A DNA stretch of 64,000 nt, taken from NCBI GenBank assembly GCA_026745465.1, contig JACYXH010000473.1:6288191-6352190 (forward strand), given 5' to 3'. The position numbers and the translations under genes are program-made. This document shows positions 1-64,000 of the stretch, one piece after another; positions within the stretch are counted from its first letter, which is position 1, and each line of letters opens with the position of its first letter. This stretch comes from Lota lota. Taxonomy: Eukaryota > Chordata > Actinopteri > Gadiformes > Lotidae. Below the pieces are notes generated by a model. It was given only the letters and a program-made list of their open reading frames with translations, was not told the origin of the DNA and searched no databases.

Positions 1-1288
1 AAGTGAGAAGGACAGACATGAGAAAGAGAGGGATACAGAGAGGGGGGGGAGAGAGGGAGAAAATAAGACAGTGAGACAGAGAGGTGGAGGGAGAGAGAAA
101 GATAGACTGGTAGAGGGGGAGAGAACCAGAAAGTGAGACAGAGATAGTAAAACAGAGAGACAGACCGAGAAAGAGAGAGAGAGAGAGAGAGATCATATAA
201 TATATATATATTATATATATATATATATAGTAAATAAAAGCACATGAAGTTGTGTGTTATTTGTCACCATTCAGTGCATTAGTCTGTCCGGTCGTTATGA
301 AAATGATGGCCGTCAGCCTGCATATCACTCATTCATTAATGCTGTTTTTCCAAACACAATCTGTCTTCCAGGGATGAGATATTTGCATCTTATTTCATGC
401 TTATTTTGAAAAGGTCGTTCTTTGGTCACTTCTTATTGGTGCATGTCGCCCAAACTGTATATTTTGCCACATTTACTTTTAAAATATGATTCATTATTAT
501 TATTATTATGATTTAATATAAATATTTATTTTCAGTTGAATTAGTTTTTTGTCAAGGGATACAAGGAAGTTAAATCCATCCTCTCCTTAAATACAACATT
601 ACTCTCTCCCCCTCTCTCTCTTTCTCTCTCTGTCACTCTTCGCTCTCTGTCTCACCCTAAATGTTAAACAGCACCAAAGAACAATCCGAACAATAACCAC
701 TTTGGATGAAAAACCCTTCCTCATCAATATCAACCACAGTCAACCACCACTTGATCGACCTATCAGGCGGTCTGCTCTTATGGGAAACTTCTCTTTATTA
801 ATCAATAAGCATGAGGTTTTACTCTACCTACTTTTATGTTGCATTATGTGAATACTTTGATGACCTAGATGGATAATTGCAAAGATTAAAGAAGTCTCTT
901 CGCCGTGTGTGCGCGTGTGCGTGTGTGCGTGTCAGTTGAAGATTGTGTGTGTTGCCTCCAAATCAAGGCCTGGATTTGGGCTATTGTTAAAACATTCTTT
1001 TTTTTCCTCAGATGCTCATACAGGCTTAAGTCCTTATTCCTCTCCTCATCCGCTCCCTGGCTTTTTTAGCATTATTTTTGCCCGACCACTTTTACTTTCA
1101 CATTCACTATTTCCTGCTTTGGTACTCTTCACTGCTCTTCTCTCTGCCAGCATTTTGAAAGAGAAGAATGGACTTTATTTACTTGATTTCTCCTTAGCTT
1201 AAATCCCATATTTAATTTTTTATTGCCAACTATTCTTATATGTTCCTCTGATTTGTTCTCCTCTCTGTCTCTATTCTGTTCTTTGCAG
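1..1288 (+). other. end of an upstream csmd3 intron
   Basis: Bases 1-195 are a GA-rich purine tract ending in (GA)n, followed by an AT repeat at 196-229. A short ATT repeat lies near 495-510 and a TC-rich patch at 605-655. The remainder is ordinary AT-rich sequence. No further exon is visible. Intron assignment is inferred from the acceptor at 1287-1288. Confidence 0.8.

Positions 1289-64000
<62,712 letters not shown>

Overview
This 64 kb window is vertebrate, almost certainly teleost, nuclear DNA. It holds the middle of one very large spread-out gene on the plus strand. I assembled 25 coding exons by finding CUB and Sushi (CCP) domain homology and then fitting AG/GT splice sites and reading phases. 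They total 3,860 nt, read without a break into 1,286 complete codons, and alternate strictly as CUB, Sushi, CUB, Sushi. Gene order, linker sequence and domain-by-domain wording match CSMD3 (CUB and Sushi multiple domains 3) better than my recollection of CSMD1 or CSMD2, so I call it csmd3. Teleost a and b copies cannot be told apart here. The window lacks the 5' end (promoter, signal peptide, first two CUB domains) and the 3' end (remaining CUBs, long Sushi array, transmembrane segment and cytoplasmic tail).

Layout: 1-1288 is the end of an upstream intron; 1289-1366 is the CUB2-Sushi2 linker; 4541-5019 Sushi2 in two exons; 16390-27320 CUB3 in three exons spread over 11 kb; 37266-37448 Sushi3; 38718-39044 CUB4 in one exon; 40254-40448 Sushi4; 41860-42764 CUB5; 43016-43204 Sushi5; 48568-49948 CUB6; 50114-50302 Sushi6; 52083-53425 CUB7 in three exons; 54898-55089 Sushi7; 57441-59180 CUB8; 59574-59765 Sushi8; 60404-62186 CUB9; 63852-63970 first part of Sushi9. 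Domain numbers assume the human CSMD architecture. Every intron between domains is phase 1; introns inside domains are phase 0, 1 or 2.

The introns are packed with simple repeats: CA/TG, TC/GA, TA, pentamers, poly-C and an 88-base poly-G run. They also carry several degenerate tRNA-derived SINE copies and non-autonomous DNA transposon remnants (one hAT-like, two flanked by TTAA). Such microsatellite density fits a teleost, and cod-like (gadiform) genomes are known for it, but the species is inference. I found no second protein-coding gene, no transposase or reverse transcriptase frame, and no convincing RNA gene. Most other open frames are translations of simple repeats.

The most interesting signals concern splicing. 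The 3' end of the CUB4 exon with its donor site is copied about five more times in a decaying tandem array. Two acceptors lie in TG repeats instead of a pyrimidine tract. Several CA/TG, C/G and unique-sequence inverted repeats could fold the pre-mRNA near exons. I did not find a clearly new biological system.
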